Counted from the first letter of the stretch, positions 20,808-32,502 are shown. The stretch is DNA of 64,000 bases from Auricularia sp. M13 (GCA_037042915.1 CM073193.1:2294001-2358000), one strand, 5' to 3'. Numbers and translations are program-made. Notes: a model not told the origin generated them from the sequence alone.

Positions 20808-22332
20808 TCACGTCTCCAAAATGCCACAATCGTCGATCCAAACCTTCTCTTTCGCAACCCCACGCGCTTCGACGGTGTGTAGGACATCTTGCCATCCAGG
20901 CGGGCCGTCCACACGCCCGAACGCGACGTACTTGCCGTCAAGCTTTTTCAGCTGCGCTGCGTCGTCCGTTAGGCATATGAAGAACTGCGACGTCGATTTG
21001 CCCGACGAAGACGAGGCCATGGCGAGCGTGCCGAGGCCCCATGCGAGGGGCTGGTCGAGCGCAGCGGGTTTCAGACCTACTTTCTCCAGTGGGAGTGGGC
21101 CGCCGTCTGCCAATTGAAGCATCAGTCGATTGAGCAGTGGGCAATGTGAGGGAATTGCGAGCGGTCAGAAATGCACGTACATATGCTATCCCCGCCACTG
21201 CCGTCCCCGCGCGTGAAGTCGCCGCCCTGGAGCACGAACCCCTTCTCGATACGATGGATCGGCGTGCCCTTGTACCAGAGCGGCTTGTGCGGCGCCTTCT
21301 TCTGCGTTCCCCGCGCGCCTGTGCACAGTTCGGCAAAGTTGGTCACGGTCTTCGCCAGCGCGGGCGAGGGGTGCAGGTAGATGTGCAGCGGCGGCAGCGC
21401 AAGTGGCGCTGGGCGAATGGGCAAGAAGAGCGCGCCGGGAGGACCCCTGAAAGTCCGCCTATATGTGACATATTCGGCGCGTATAGATCATATGGTTTTC
21501 ACGCTCGGTGAGACATAATTTTGCGTATAAGATGGGCGCATATCGGCCGGACGTGACATGCGGACGCGTATACTGGGGCAGGGGGGTCGATGAGACATAC
21601 AGGCGCGTATAATCCGGAGGCAATTTCAATACAATATATACCTCCGATAATGCTTTTCACCTGAGGAAATTTAGATTAGTGGTTTCAATATGTCTACATG
21701 CATCTTATGCATTTTGTTGCAGTTGCGAGTTCAAACCCGCCTGGTTCCCATTTTGCCTCTGCCGGCGCTTGTTTGGGAATGTGATGGCATCCGCCCCCTG
21801 CGCCGGTCAATCCTTGAATCCTCAGTCTCCTCCATGTTGGGACTGCAATTCAAGCATCCGGCTGCCATATGAAGACCCTCAGATGGCTGCGACAAGCTCC
21901 AGAGCCCCAGGGGCGGCCGCGGCGGTGTATTCGGAGCCAATCGGGAATTGCCGAAACGCGTATAGACCAGGCCTTGCTCGATGTGACATGCACTTTTTAT
22001 ACGCCTCGGAAGCAAATTTTTGCGTATAAAGCGGAAGCAATAGGGCTGGCCAGTATGTCACATGTATACGGACTTTCAGGGGTCCTGCGCCGGGCTACTA
22101 GGGCGATCGTTCCGGATTATGAGCCCCTGGACTGAGTAGATGCACGCACGTTGCGCTGCTCGTACGCTTCTTTGAGCGTTTCGAGTTGTTCTTCGTCCAG
22201 ATCGGCCAGTGCGGTCGGTAGACCGTACGCGGCCGCGTTCTCAGCCAGGAAAGTGCTAAGCGCTTCGTGCGCTGCTACTTGCGTGGCGTGCAAGTCCGCG
22301 TCGCCGACTGCTAGGGTTATAGTAGCATGCAT
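20808..22332 (-). CDS. Cyclophilin-type peptidyl-prolyl isomerase, first intron interrupted by a DNA element
   Basis: The conserved domain reads [14 protein letters not shown], then [20 protein letters not shown], then [12 protein letters not shown] joined through a phase-1 intron (21107-21180) to [11 protein letters not shown]. It continues [31 protein letters not shown] and [10 protein letters not shown]. The catalytic Arg of HRI and the [10 protein letters not shown] and SQFF motifs are present. Exon 1 is inferred at 22332-22150 ([11 protein letters not shown] ... KEAYEQRN) with a GTGCGT donor. Exon 2 at 21439-21181 continues in the same phase if the 647-bp insertion and one target copy are removed. 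As the sequence stands, the native acceptor is separated from exon 2 by the element, so normal splicing is doubtful. A second in-frame Met lies 39 bp upstream. Confidence 0.75.
21440..22086. mobile_element. hAT-like non-autonomous element (MITE) in the cyclophilin gene
   Basis: The ends are inverted repeats of about 33 bp: AGGACCCCTGAAAGTCCG at 21440 and its near-inverse CGGACTTTCAGGGGTCCT ending at 22086, extending inward to TGTGACATA. The 8-bp word GCGCCGGG flanks the element exactly on both sides (21432-21439 and 22087-22094), a perfect target duplication. Inside, GCGTATA or its inverse occurs seven times (near 21479, 21523, 21566, 21605, 21959, 21998 and 22022), and TGACAT-like words recur. 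Subterminal repeats plus an 8-bp duplication suit hAT superfamily elements. There is no transposase frame. Confidence 0.85.
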
Positions 22333-22657
22333 GGGGCGTTGAATGGATCTGACGAGATGGGACGAGAGCAAGTTGCGGATCGAGCCGAAGTGCGCCTCTA
22401 TCTACGTAGATCTTGCGCTCTCTTTCCTCGGTACCGTATTCGCTCCTTTCTGCCCTTAAGTTGAGCCCTTACAGTGTTGATATGTCGTTAAAAAGAGTGA
22501 GCATGTCAGTCAAAGCACCAGGGGTTCTGTCCAGGTCCATGCACGAAATGTGTTGCATATCCCATAGCGTGAATTATTGTTGAGATGGGGTGAGGTACAT
22601 GGAGAAGTAGATTCATAAGTTATAGATCAATGGGCGTAGCGCCGGGTTGCGATTGAG
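22333..22657. other. Intergenic region between cyclophilin and carrier genes
   Basis: This is the promoter side of the cyclophilin gene and the 3' flank of the carrier gene. Nothing else was recognised. Confidence 0.4.
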
Positions 22658-23763
22658 TCATTGCCATCGCTCCAGGATGGCCTCATAGACAACCCACGCG
22701 ATGGTCGAGCCGGCCATCTTGCGACCAAATCGCAACGAGAGACCGTCGTAGAATCCTCGTATGCCACGAGTCTAACGGCGAGGCGTTGGTGGATCAAAGA
22801 GAAAATGAGGAGAATGTCTGGTGCACCTGCCAAATGTGTGCGGCCGCAGCTCGAATTGAACGATACTTCGCTTCGTCGCGGACCTGTATCCTCGTCTGCA
22901 ACAACGATATCAATCAACGCGCCATTCAGAGCTATGGGCGCAAGAAACGCACTTTCAACACGTCGAACGGATGTGTGACTATTCCAGCCACTGCAGCCCC
23001 GGTGGCAGCGGCTAGCGTATTGATGACCTCGCGCTGCCCGGCCAAAGCATCCACTTGTGCGCCAACAAGTTTGAGGCGCTGGTAGCTGGCCATGTACACG
23101 GCGGCGTACGGCGCGTCGCGCAGCGCGCTGACGCCTGCGCCGCGGAACAAGCCTCGCGGGCCTTCGCGCGCGAGAGCGAGCAGACCATTCAGCGTGCTAG
23201 AGTACGCGTGTCGTTGGCTCTGCGCGCGCATCGGTGAGACCTTATACTATGCGGGCAACGTGACGGCGAAGCTACCTCAATGCGCGCCTTGAGCACCGCA
23301 AGCGGGTTCAAGACAAAGCCGACAGCGACGCGCGCCGACGCGCCCGCGAGCGCGTCCCCGGCGCTCGAGAGCCGGCCGTTGCTCTGCAGCGCCGGGACAC
23401 GCGCCAGCGCTGGGCGGAGCTCCGTCAGCGTCGTAAAGTACAGCGCAATGCCCGGGACGTTCCTAAAGCACGCGTCAGACTCAGCGACCGCAAACCGCAA
23501 ACACAACTCACCGCCAGAGCGTGGGCACGGTCCCCCGCCACAGGCCCCAGACGCCCGAGCGCGCGACGACGGCGCGGATGCCCGGCGGCGCGTCGTTTTG
23601 CTGTAGCTGGGTCTTGAGGAAGTCAACTGAGTGCTTTGCAATGAGCTTCGCGTCTCGAAAAATGCGAAGAATGCGCACACGGCTGGAGCGCGAGCGTCGA
23701 CGTGAAGCCGCTAACGAGGCCGGTGGCGAGCGAGCGCGAGACCTTGGGGCTCTTGTCGCTCAT
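22658..23763 (-). CDS. HEM25: Mitochondrial carrier of the SLC25A38/HEM25 type (glycine import for haem synthesis)
   Basis: It starts MSDKSPKVSRSLATGLVSGF with the first repeat's LALQP, then DFLKTQLQQNDAPPG after an intron. Next come GVWGLWRGTVPTLWR, NVPGIALYFTTLTELRP and FVLNPLAVLKARIEV. The third repeat has THPFDVLKTRIQV (made across an intron), FYDGLSLRFGRKMAGST and a C-terminus AWVVYEAILERWQ at 22658. The three Px[D/L]xx[K/L]x[R/Q] signatures define the mitochondrial carrier fold, with six spans in the inner membrane. The WRGTVPT...RNVPGIALYF stretch points to SLC25A38/Hem25. Five or more exons are inferred. Transport of glycine is family knowledge. Confidence 0.85.
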
Positions 23764-23937
23764 GTAATGCAGACGCTGCGCTGGACATGGCAGCACGCGA
23801 CACCGCGGATGAAATAGCCGTGCGAGTTCCGACCTCGGGAGGAATCGCCGGCCACTCCGAAGAAACTGACAAAGAACAGTCTTCATGGACGTTGGAACTC
23901 TATGCTACGTAGATTTACAATGGTGGGGAGCCTGTCT

Positions 23938-25322
23938 TCACTCATGGAAGGCACGATGGACCGCCAACCCACCATCTGCGGAGGCACTGAGGGTCAACTC
24001 CGTCCCAGCACCCACGAAGAACACCGATCCCTCCTTCAGCGGCAGCTCCCCTCCCTCCCACGTCGCCCGACCACTACCGCTTGTCACTATTCCCACACTC
24101 GGGCCCTTGAATGCGCGCTGCTTCTCGGATGCTCCTGCGTCGAGATGCGTGGCAAGGACCGAGAATTCCAGCACGGGCGGGTCGTACACCTTGCTAGTGC
24201 TGGTTGACGCTCCCTGGAACGCCGTGGGTATGACGCGGTGCTGGTCGGGTAGGCCTGCACCGTATGTCAGGCTGCGCAAGAGGGCTTCAACGTCGCGGGG
24301 TTTAGGCGTGAGGCCAGCGCGGAGAACGTTGTCACTTGTCGCCATGCACTCGACAATGTCTACAAGCCCGTCAGCATCGAGGATGGTCGAATGTGTGGTT
24401 GCGATACCAACCGCCTGAGACATAAGCGTGCGGCTCTCCTGCGCCGAGGAATATCGCCTCGCCAGGTTGCAAATGGACGATGTTGAGCAAGAACAAGCAG
24501 AAGACGCCGACGTCGCCGGGGTATTGCTTCTCAACCTCAACGACAAGTTTCCGCAGGTCCGGGTCTATCTCAGCAGTGCTGTTGTCGCTGAGGAGGCTAG
24601 CGAGCTGGTCCTTGACGACTTTGGGGTCGGCCTTCATGATCTCAGCAAAGACCGCCTTAAGCGTAGCCGAGTTCTGCTCCTTGAGGAACGCGGAGAGCGT
24701 GTCTGACGATACGAGCGCGGCCAGCTGCGGGACAGCGCGCAGGTGTGCGGCGATGGTGCCGAGCGGGCGGAAGCCGCACAGCGCGACGAACGGCGTCAAC
24801 GCCAGCGCCATTTCGGGCTTATGGTTCGGGTCTGCCAGCTATCAGTCTCAATTCGAAGGACCCTGCGGCGCACGTGGGAGACAGCGCACGCCGCACCTTT
24901 GTACACGTCCGGCTGGCGCGCGTGCAGCTCGCGCGCGAACGCCTTGTCCGGGTGCGCCTGGATGCTCAGCGCGGTCTCTATGCTGAGGATCTTGAACAGA
25001 AACGGCAGGTCGCCGGCGTACTCGTCGCGCGCGCTGCCCAGCAGCTCGGGGTGCGCGCGCAGATGGTCGAGCAGCGGTGTTCCGTCTGCGCGCAGGGTCG
25101 AGGGCAGCGCGGGGTGCGTGCCCATCCATAGCTATCGTGCATGTTGAGCAATGGCTGTGGAGTATGAGCATGTGAACGTGCCTCCGCATACGGTGTGCTG
25201 GCGTCGGGCGACGAGACCGCCAGCTGCGCGACTTTGGACGCTGCGCCGTGCTTTCCCCAGGCGTATTTCTGCACGCCGGGCGCGAGTTCGACGACGCTGG
25301 GTGCTGGGCTCATCGTTGGCAA
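23938..25322 (-). CDS. PMI40: Mannose-6-phosphate isomerase (type I)
   Basis: This enzyme interconverts fructose-6-phosphate and mannose-6-phosphate, feeding GDP-mannose for glycosylation and wall mannan. The joined N-terminus reads VELAPGVQKYAWGKHG, then TPYAELWMGTHPALPS, the usual YAELWMGTHP signature. It continues LPFLFKILSIETALSIQAHPDK (Zn-binding QAHPDK), KPEMALALTPFVALCGFRP, and LQPGEAIFLGAGEPHAYVSG (Zn-binding GEPHAY). It ends LAVHRAFHE at 23938. The YAE/LWMG junction lies across a 50-nt intron (25132-25181) that fits only with a GC donor (GCACGT). Either Met at 25322 or 25313 could start translation. Confidence 0.93.
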
Positions 25323-25447
25323 GGCTCAGAATTTCACGAAGTGAGGTGCAAGGTGAACGTTACAAGGCAAGGAGCGGATGCGGACGCGGAGATGTGCCAT
25401 GACGCCCTGATCGATGCCAAAAGCGATCCTGATCCGCGAACATGCTC

Positions 25448-26456
25448 AACAAATCACTAGATTCGGAACCAAACCCCTCCGGCCGGCAGCCGGAGGGGTT
25501 TGTGCCAAAGTCCGCTATACGGGGGACCAAGGATTATAGAATAGCAGCTGAACGACACATTTTAAAACCTAGGTTGATATGTAGAATTGAAAGCCAAGAA
25601 GCATATCTACTATTCCAGATACTCAGGATATTTTACTATAGCCATTCCTCGCGTCGTAGGCGGCAAATCAGTCGGGGGTCACGACAGCCTCAACCTGACA
25701 ATACACAGCTCCTCGAAGAGCCAGATACGCTCTGACAGGCTACCTCACAGACTTGAAAATTTAATTAGGTCTATATCTATGTGGTAAATTAAATTTGGCC
25801 GATTTGAACGACCTCTGGTCTCGTCGCAGGTAATATACGCTGCATTGTGGCCGCCTGCTCCGAGTTCATGACCCATTTCCCACATAAAATCGGGAATTCT
25901 GCTCAAAAACTTATGTTATGGGAACTGAATAAGTCATTTGCTTGCATAACACGCCGTTTTCTGGCCCCTGAATCTGCGTTTGGCTGCCGACACGAGCATC
26001 GGTCGCGGGTCTGATGGCGCGGATATACTTCCGACATTGCTCCCGGATTTGCCCTCTCCGCCTACGGGAAGTTGCATTCCCATGAAACGGCAGCTCCTAG
26101 CGTGCATATCTTTTATGCAAAGCTTTATAGAACTATTTAATATGATTTATGAATAACCTTTGAGGACGACTGAATAATCATGACACAAGATATGCCTAGA
26201 GGATGTTGAAAAAATGAAGAGCTCCATTGCCTCCCCACCAGAGCAGTTTGCACATACCCTGCGGCTATTCTGTCTATATATTCAGGTAGATATGGTCCTT
26301 GGCTACAGTTTTGGTGCTTGTAGCGAGTCGCCAGGAGTTGAGGAGGATGCACTATTCTATAATCCTAGGTCCCCGATTTGGCGGACTGAGTCATAAGCCC
26401 CTCTGCGAGGGCGCTCGGCTGGCGCCGAGCGGGCTTAGTTGAGTCTAACAAATCAC
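25448..26456. mobile_element. MULE-like non-autonomous element with hairpin-capped inverted ends
   Basis: AACAAATCAC occurs at 25448-25457 and 26447-26456 as a 10-bp flanking duplication. Inside it, the ends are imperfect inverted repeats of about 80 bp. The 14-bp word GGATTATAGAATAG at 25531-25544 is exactly inverted at 26352-26365, next to matching AGTCCGC and GGGGACC words. Each arm also contains its own hairpin: 25471-25501 (CCCCTCCGGC paired with GCCGGAGGGG) and 26412-26431 (CGCTCGGC paired with GCCGAGCG). Long inverted ends and a 9-11 bp duplication suit Mutator-like elements. The 800-bp interior is AT-rich without a transposase. Confidence 0.75.
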
Positions 26457-26567
26457 CATCTGCGATTCGTGGATTGCTCCCCATTCGCTATACTCAACGT
26501 TAAAGGATAACTGAATAAATCAAATTCAATTTATTTTACACAAAATAAATTAAGTATATCGCCAACT

Positions 26568-27952
26568 TCAGGAGATAAGCGCAGCAGAAAGCCCCGCAAA
26601 CCAGGCCTTCTGCTCCTTAGGCGAGCCCCATTCCTTCGTCGCGCCTGTCATCTAGTCAGCGTCTCAATTGTGCTGTCAAAGAGAGATCACCGACCGCCGA
26701 AGAATGTCTGGATATGGCCGCCCCTGAAGACTGTTTCCTTGTGCTGACGGACGACCACGCCGCTGACGTTGATGACCGAGTCTCCATTCACGAAGAGCTG
26801 TATTTCGCCTGAGAATTCCGCTTTAGTGATGCCATTCCCTCGAGCCATGATAACACTGCCAAAACATACCATCCGCCTTTCCCACATCGTTCAGCTTGAC
26901 ACGTTCAGCGACGACGGTCCATTGACCGGGCGCAAACTTGTAGGCGCCGCGTTGGATGCTGATGCCATACGAGCCGTCCTGGGTGGTGCTACGAAAGGTG
27001 TAAGCGAAGGCCGCGAATGCACGTGAGTGGAGCGGTCACGTGCTCACTTCGGCAAATTGAGAAGCGCCTGATCGTTCTCCTTGACTTCGGGTAGGTACGC
27101 GTAGACTTCACCGGCCCCGCCAGTACTATCGTGAACACGTATAAGCTCTGGTAAAATAGTGTAAGAAGAGCTCTTCTCACCGGAACATGAGTCTCAGGTC
27201 GAAGCAGGCATCGCGCGCGTCCTGCCGGCCACCAGAGCAACCGTACGCCAGGTCTTCCGTGGAACCGCCGTACGGCCCGGGAAGCTTGCCTCCCTTGCTG
27301 CAGAAGAAATGAGACGAATATCTCATGAGGAATAGCGATGTGCACATACTTGAACTCGAATCCGTCTTCAAACTTGACGGCATAACTGAACAAGAGCTCA
27401 TTCGCCTCGCCGAAGTCAAAGCCGGACGGCCCGCCGAGGTAGAATCCGAACCCTCCGCGCGGTTTTCCCGAGGGATTATAACTGCCTGTCGTCCATATCA
27501 GTCATTGCGTTCCATCGTCGCAGACGAAGAGCGCGCTTGCCTTTCGGGTACACCGCCTCCCAGGCCTCTGTACCGTCTACGTTCGTGACCGCGTGCGTTA
27601 GACCCGAGGTCTGCTTGACAATCCCCAGCGCCTGATCCTCGAGCGAAACGAGCTGAACGTTGGCTTGCTTCGCCGCCTCCGGGGAGGTGCTGAACGCCGT
27701 CTTGAATGCGACAGGGAAGAGCCACGCCGAATTGAACGCGTCGCCGTGCCCGGGGTCGCTCGGTTGCGTCGTGTTGCCACCCGTGGGTGGATTGGGACAG
27801 TGCTTCTTCCCTGGCTTGCAGGGCTTGGGCGTCTTGGTGGGTTTGGGTGCTTTAGTCGACGTCGACGTAGTAGAATGCTTCCTCGCCGTCACGGCCGGTG
27901 AGACCAACGCCGCTGCGACGAAAGAGAACTGCAAGAGGGCGAAGAGATGCAT
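26568..27952 (-). CDS. Secreted polysaccharide lyase, PL14-like
   Basis: A signal peptide (MHLFALLQFSFVAAALVSPA) is followed by a Ser/Thr/Pro/Lys-rich linker (about residues 25-65). A single catalytic beta-sandwich domain follows. Recognisable family stretches after splicing are RGGFGFYLGG, NELLFSYAVKFEDGFEF, KGGKLPGPYGG, CSGGRQDARDACFDLRLMFR, GEVYAYLPEV, SIQRGAYKFAPGQWTVVAER, and GEIQLFVNGDSVINVSG. The last are HIQTFFGG and WGSPKEQKAWFAGLSAALIS, ending at 26568. This pattern is that of basidiomycete PL14-type lyases, which cleave uronic-acid-containing polysaccharides by beta-elimination. Seven or so exons are inferred. The polymer attacked is not known from sequence. Confidence 0.8.
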
Positions 27953-28595
27953 GAAGCTGGGAGAAAGCTAAATAAAGCTGAGAGTCGAAGGTGAATGGAA
28001 TGGAATGAAACTTGATGAGGTCCCAGCAACGTCCCACTCGCAGAATTCTTTATAGTCACCAGCAGCGGAGGACCCTGTCTACGCCCATGTCCTTTCTTGG
28101 TGTTGCATCACGCTGTTGCACCAGAGTCATTGTACAAGTTGATGATCTGCGGCGAGATGTCGCCGAGCACCTCCTAGCGATCCTAGCTACAATCTTGCTA
28201 TTGGGGATGATCCTTCCTGTCCCGACTCATATCAGATCCTTTTGGGAGGCTGAGGACGAATCTTGCATCGCCAACGAATGTCCGTCCGGTGTGGCTGTCC
28301 TCGTCGCTCGTTACGGTGCGCCAATCATCAGGGTTCAGATAGCATCAGGCCGTGGGACAAGATGAATGGCCTGGAGCAAGGGTGGCATTGGCTCACAGAG
28401 CCTTTGCAACAGGTCTAGCGATCACCGACCTGACCGTGACACGACACCGTGAGATACTAGACATAATGATTCAATAGATACAATCCAACGAGAGGCATTG
28501 CGCAACGGCCAAGTTGCACGCTGACACGGACTCAATAAGAAGATGGCGACACGCAGACGCAACAAAACCCGCGTCAGAGCGGCAAATGTCCGGAC
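27953..28595. other. Intergenic region between the lyase and subtilisin genes
   Basis: This is 640 bp. A plus-strand frame at 28012-28365 has no family motif or splice context and is not called. It should contain the lyase promoter. Confidence 0.35.
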
Positions 28596-31500
28596 CTACT
28601 GCGACTCGACAAGCCCAAACTGCTCGGTTACGTAGACATCGTAGTCCTCCTCGAGGTCAGGGTTCCCGAAATACCGCAAGGCGCGGAGAAGCAGCCTGTA
28701 TTGTCCGAAGGGTATCTCTGTCCCATTTGCGAATTCGGTAGGGAGGTTGAGTCCGTAATAAGGCAGGCTGGCCAGCTGCACACGAGGAGTGTACTGCCAT
28801 TCGGCGATGTGTCCCAGGATGGGCGCGTCGGCGAAGGACCCTCCCTTTGCTGCAGGACGCAGTCCTGGCCACCAAGAAGACCAGATGGTGGACCGCTTCG
28901 CTGGCGAGGAGGGATGCAGCGGATCTGGGATGGTCGAGTGAATGTCTGTGTCGGCTGAGACCAAGTCGAAAACAATGCGGCGCGACGGTAGTGCAGTCCT
29001 GCAATTCAATCATTGTGAGCTCCCGGACTGTTGCATGAAGGCGACACGTTATGAACATACAGTAAGGCAAGGAACGTGTCTGCCACATCGGCTTTGGTGT
29101 AATTGGCCGGTCCCACTTGAATAGTGGGTCTGAAGAGTCGATCGTAGTAGACGATGCCGGGCAGCTCAAAGTCCTTCACGATGGCTTTGTTGTTGGTGCT
29201 GATGGTCTGGCTGTCGCGCAAGGACCCTGCGACCCCCAAATACGAGACTCTGAGCTGATCTCCTGCGGAGCCCACGATTTCGATCCAGCCGGAGACAATG
29301 GGCAAGTTCTTTGGGTCGACATTCTTCGGCGGAGTAATAAAGGCTGTAATAGTCGCCGATGCGCCGGGCGCAAGGACCACGGTAGAGCGCGTCAACTGAA
29401 TGTCGACCGGGGCATCCACCAGTGGGACTGGAGATCTGTTGAAATCGAAGTGACCCTTTTGCATCGGCAAGGTGAGTTTAAAAGTCAATACAGTATGCGG
29501 AATGCGCTCACCGTAGGTACCGTAATGATTGTCCCTGCCGGCTTGTGGGAAAGAGTATACGTCTGCTTGATCTTGCCAGTATTCTTGATGACGATGTTGT
29601 GGCTGGGCGGGAGCATCAGCATTAGGGTGCTGGATATACCTATAACATACACTCTCTTCCAATGCGCCGTATCGTTGAGAAGCAGCTCTCCTGGAGTGAC
29701 AAGCGTCTGAACGCTGACAGCGTTGAAAACATCAACAAGACCGGCGCCTTGCTGCGCGAGTGTTTGCGGCCTCGCGTTCTGCTCATGAGAAACAGGGACG
29801 GCCGACGACGTCGTCTGCAATATGGCGCGGACGTCCTTTACGACGCCTTTCCCTTTCGCCTCGATAAGGAGAGCTGCGCTTCCGGCTATCTACGGAAGTA
29901 TAAGGAATTTCCTTCGAGGGAATGGGGACGGGGACGGGGACGTACAAACGGCGTGGCCATGCTTGTGCCAGATGCAACTGCCCAACTGTCGTAGTCCGTC
30001 AACCATGTGCTGGTTATGTTTCCTGGGTAGCATGAGTTCCGCATTTGTACATGAAAAAATGAAATATTACCACCCGGCGCGCTAATGGCTGGAGAAAAGT
30101 GCAGCTCATTGGTCGGCCCGAAGGTCGAATAGAACGAAACGAGTCCTCCAGTATCTGGATTCGGGTAATCCGAGGCGGGCGTGTTCTGTGGGAACGTCAC
30201 GTTGATCGTCGTGCCCTTGCTGAGCTCATTGACGAGCTGCGCAATAAATCATAAACATGAGTGACCCGCAGATTCGTGAGCAAAACTCACGGCAATCGCA
30301 TCCTCGTCATTCACGACCTTCGCAACGCGGATGTTACCACTGGGCGGGATGGCCTGCGTACTTTGAAGCCTCAGCGCACCACCCTCCCCGAGAAATTGGG
30401 ACGCACTTGTATGCGATGAAGATTTTACCGCCCTGCATAAAACTTAGCATTCTTGAAACATCCAGCAATAACACGAACTGCCTACCTTGCTGACCAAGTT
30501 CTGGTATTGCACATACTGAAGGGTACTCAGCGTCCCTCGTTCAAGTCAGTGTATCCATTGACGCACCGTGCTGCATGCAGTTGCTTCACGGATCACGACC
30601 ACATAATCTGCGAGGTAGGGCACGTCGTCGCCAAGTGGTTTGCAGGCGATATCGTCAGCCACTAGATAATATGAGCATTTGACGCTTGCAAAACGAGCGA
30701 GGCATCTCACAGGGATCCGTTGTCAGTGCGATCAGTGGATATGGCTGCTCGAGCACGTCGATAGGCACCAGAGTCCCGGGATTCGGGACGGACCATGTAA
30801 TGTACGGCTGCAACGACATCGTCCTGAGTTCCGTTCGTACGCCTGTATAGTATACTAGGGCGTACGATGGGATCCTCTGATGCGCTAGAAATGATAGAGA
30901 AATACGCTGTGACAAGGCTGGAAAAAAAAAAGCATGAGCAAGAAGAATCTCAGAATCGCTTCCAGGATACGTACTTGTCGACGGAGCCGACACCAATGAC
31001 GCCGTCTCCCGTTGCCGGAGAGCGGATATACATCGCGCCCAGCGAGCCCTCATTACCTGTCGGTTAAGCAGCTCGCTCAGTACGCCGCCAACCCACAGCA
31101 TCCAAAGGCAAACGCACCAACAGAAACGGTGACGATGCGTCCTTGCTGTGCGATCCTCCCCGCCACAACAGCACTCATCTCCTCGCTCCAGCCACTAATA
31201 TACCCCAGACTAATCGTAATGACATCCATACCCTCGTCGTACGCGCGCAGCAGCGCCGCGAGCAGGATGTCCTCGCCGATGGGCCCGGGGCACCCGCTCA
31301 CGCGGTACGCGTAGAGCTCCGCGCCGGGCGCGACGCCCGAGATGTTGTACGCGTTGCCCGGGTCGGCGCCGACGATGCCCGCGACGTGCGTGCCGTGCCC
31401 GAAGCAGGTGTCCAGCGGGTCGGCGTCCGGGCGCGGCGGGTGGTCGCGCCCGTCGTAGCGGTCGCCCACGAAGTCCCAGCCGCCTGCGCCGTCACTTTAG

Positions 31501-32502
31501 CCACACTCCGACTGTTCAACAATTGGCGCGGAACCGCACCTGCAAATTTGAAGCCTGGGCCGAACCCCCCGCCCAGTGCAGGATGGCGGTAGTCCACGCC
31601 GGAGTCGATGCTGCAGTGATGAATCAGACGATATACAATGTTGGAAGGGAGAGACGGGGGAAAGACATACATGCCGATCTTGACGCCCTTGCCTGTGATC
31701 CCCTGCGCATGCACCTTGTCCACGCCCTTCACAGCACTCTCAGCAATTCCGCTGCAGTGAGGAATGGTGACTGACCGTCATGATATGTGGGCTCTGCCCA
31801 TTAGGGAAGACGGCGGGATCGTCGGGGCCTTTGACGACGTGCACGCTCACAGGTCTGACGGTCAGAGTAATTCAGCGAGCAACTCAGTGAACGGAGGCCC
31901 GGAGGCGTACTTCGGCCCTTCGTGCACGAAGATGGGCCGTACGGAGACGACGTTCGGGATGGACGCGAGATCGACGAGGTCCTGCCAGTGCCACCAGAGT
32001 CGTCAATCCCGTTTGCCACGCCCTGCACGCCCGCGCTCACCTCCGGAGTCTGACCAGAGACAGTCACGGTCGGAGTCGGTTCCCTCTGAAGCGCAGAGGG
32101 GAGGGCGAGACGCACCTGAAACTGCACCGCGACGCCCTTGAACACCTCCGACGCGTACGTGTGGCGCGTCACGAAGCGGCCCGCGGCGCGCTTGTCGAGC
32201 GCGGCGAGGAAGTCGGCGTGTACCTACATACATTCAGCAGACCGTATCAGTTCAGAGCGCAGAACCAAATCGACACGCCACACTGGCGACTGACGTCTCG
32301 AGCTGTCACGGTAGGCGCGGAGGAGAGCTCGACGATGTAGCCGCCAGGGAGGGTGTTCGGCGCCGAGGGGCTGCGACAGTCAGTCAGTCGGTGGATCCAG
32401 TGTAGGTTCTGCGCACCGAAGATTGGCAGGGTCCGCGCAGAGGGCGACTCGGAGCGCCGCGAACAGCGCGGGAAGGAGCGTACTATGCGTCCACCGCAAC
32501 AT
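28596..32502 (-). CDS. Secreted subtilisin-like serine protease (S8A, minor extracellular protease type)
   Basis: The start at 32502 gives a signal peptide (MLRWTHSTLLPALFAALRVA). An inhibitor-like propeptide precedes the catalytic domain. The triad is Asp in DSGVDYRHPALG (near 31600), His in FGHGTHVAGI (near 31400) and Ser in SGTSMATPF (near 29960), with the oxyanion region around SLGYISGWSEEMSAV. The domain is split by a PA-like insert (31000-30200). The C-terminal half (29660-28596) has beta-sandwich, C5a-peptidase-like character and ends DYDVYVTEQFGLVESQ. About fifteen short introns are needed, more than in neighbours, so exon limits are approximate. It probably degrades extracellular protein for nutrition. 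Confidence 0.85.

Noticed and set aside
20495-20941. Minus-strand 148-codon frame
   Set aside because: It overlaps the last cyclophilin exon in another frame and has no motif.
21727-21745. tRNA B-box-like word (GAGTTCAAACC)
   Set aside because: No cloverleaf or A box can be built around it, and it lies inside the MITE.
25448-26456. Helitron
   Set aside because: It has a hairpin near the 3' end, but no CTRR terminus and no TC start. It has a flanking duplication and inverted ends, which Helitrons lack.
28012-28365. Plus-strand 117-codon frame
   Set aside because: One hydrophobic stretch, but no family resemblance, no splice context, and a position in a promoter region.
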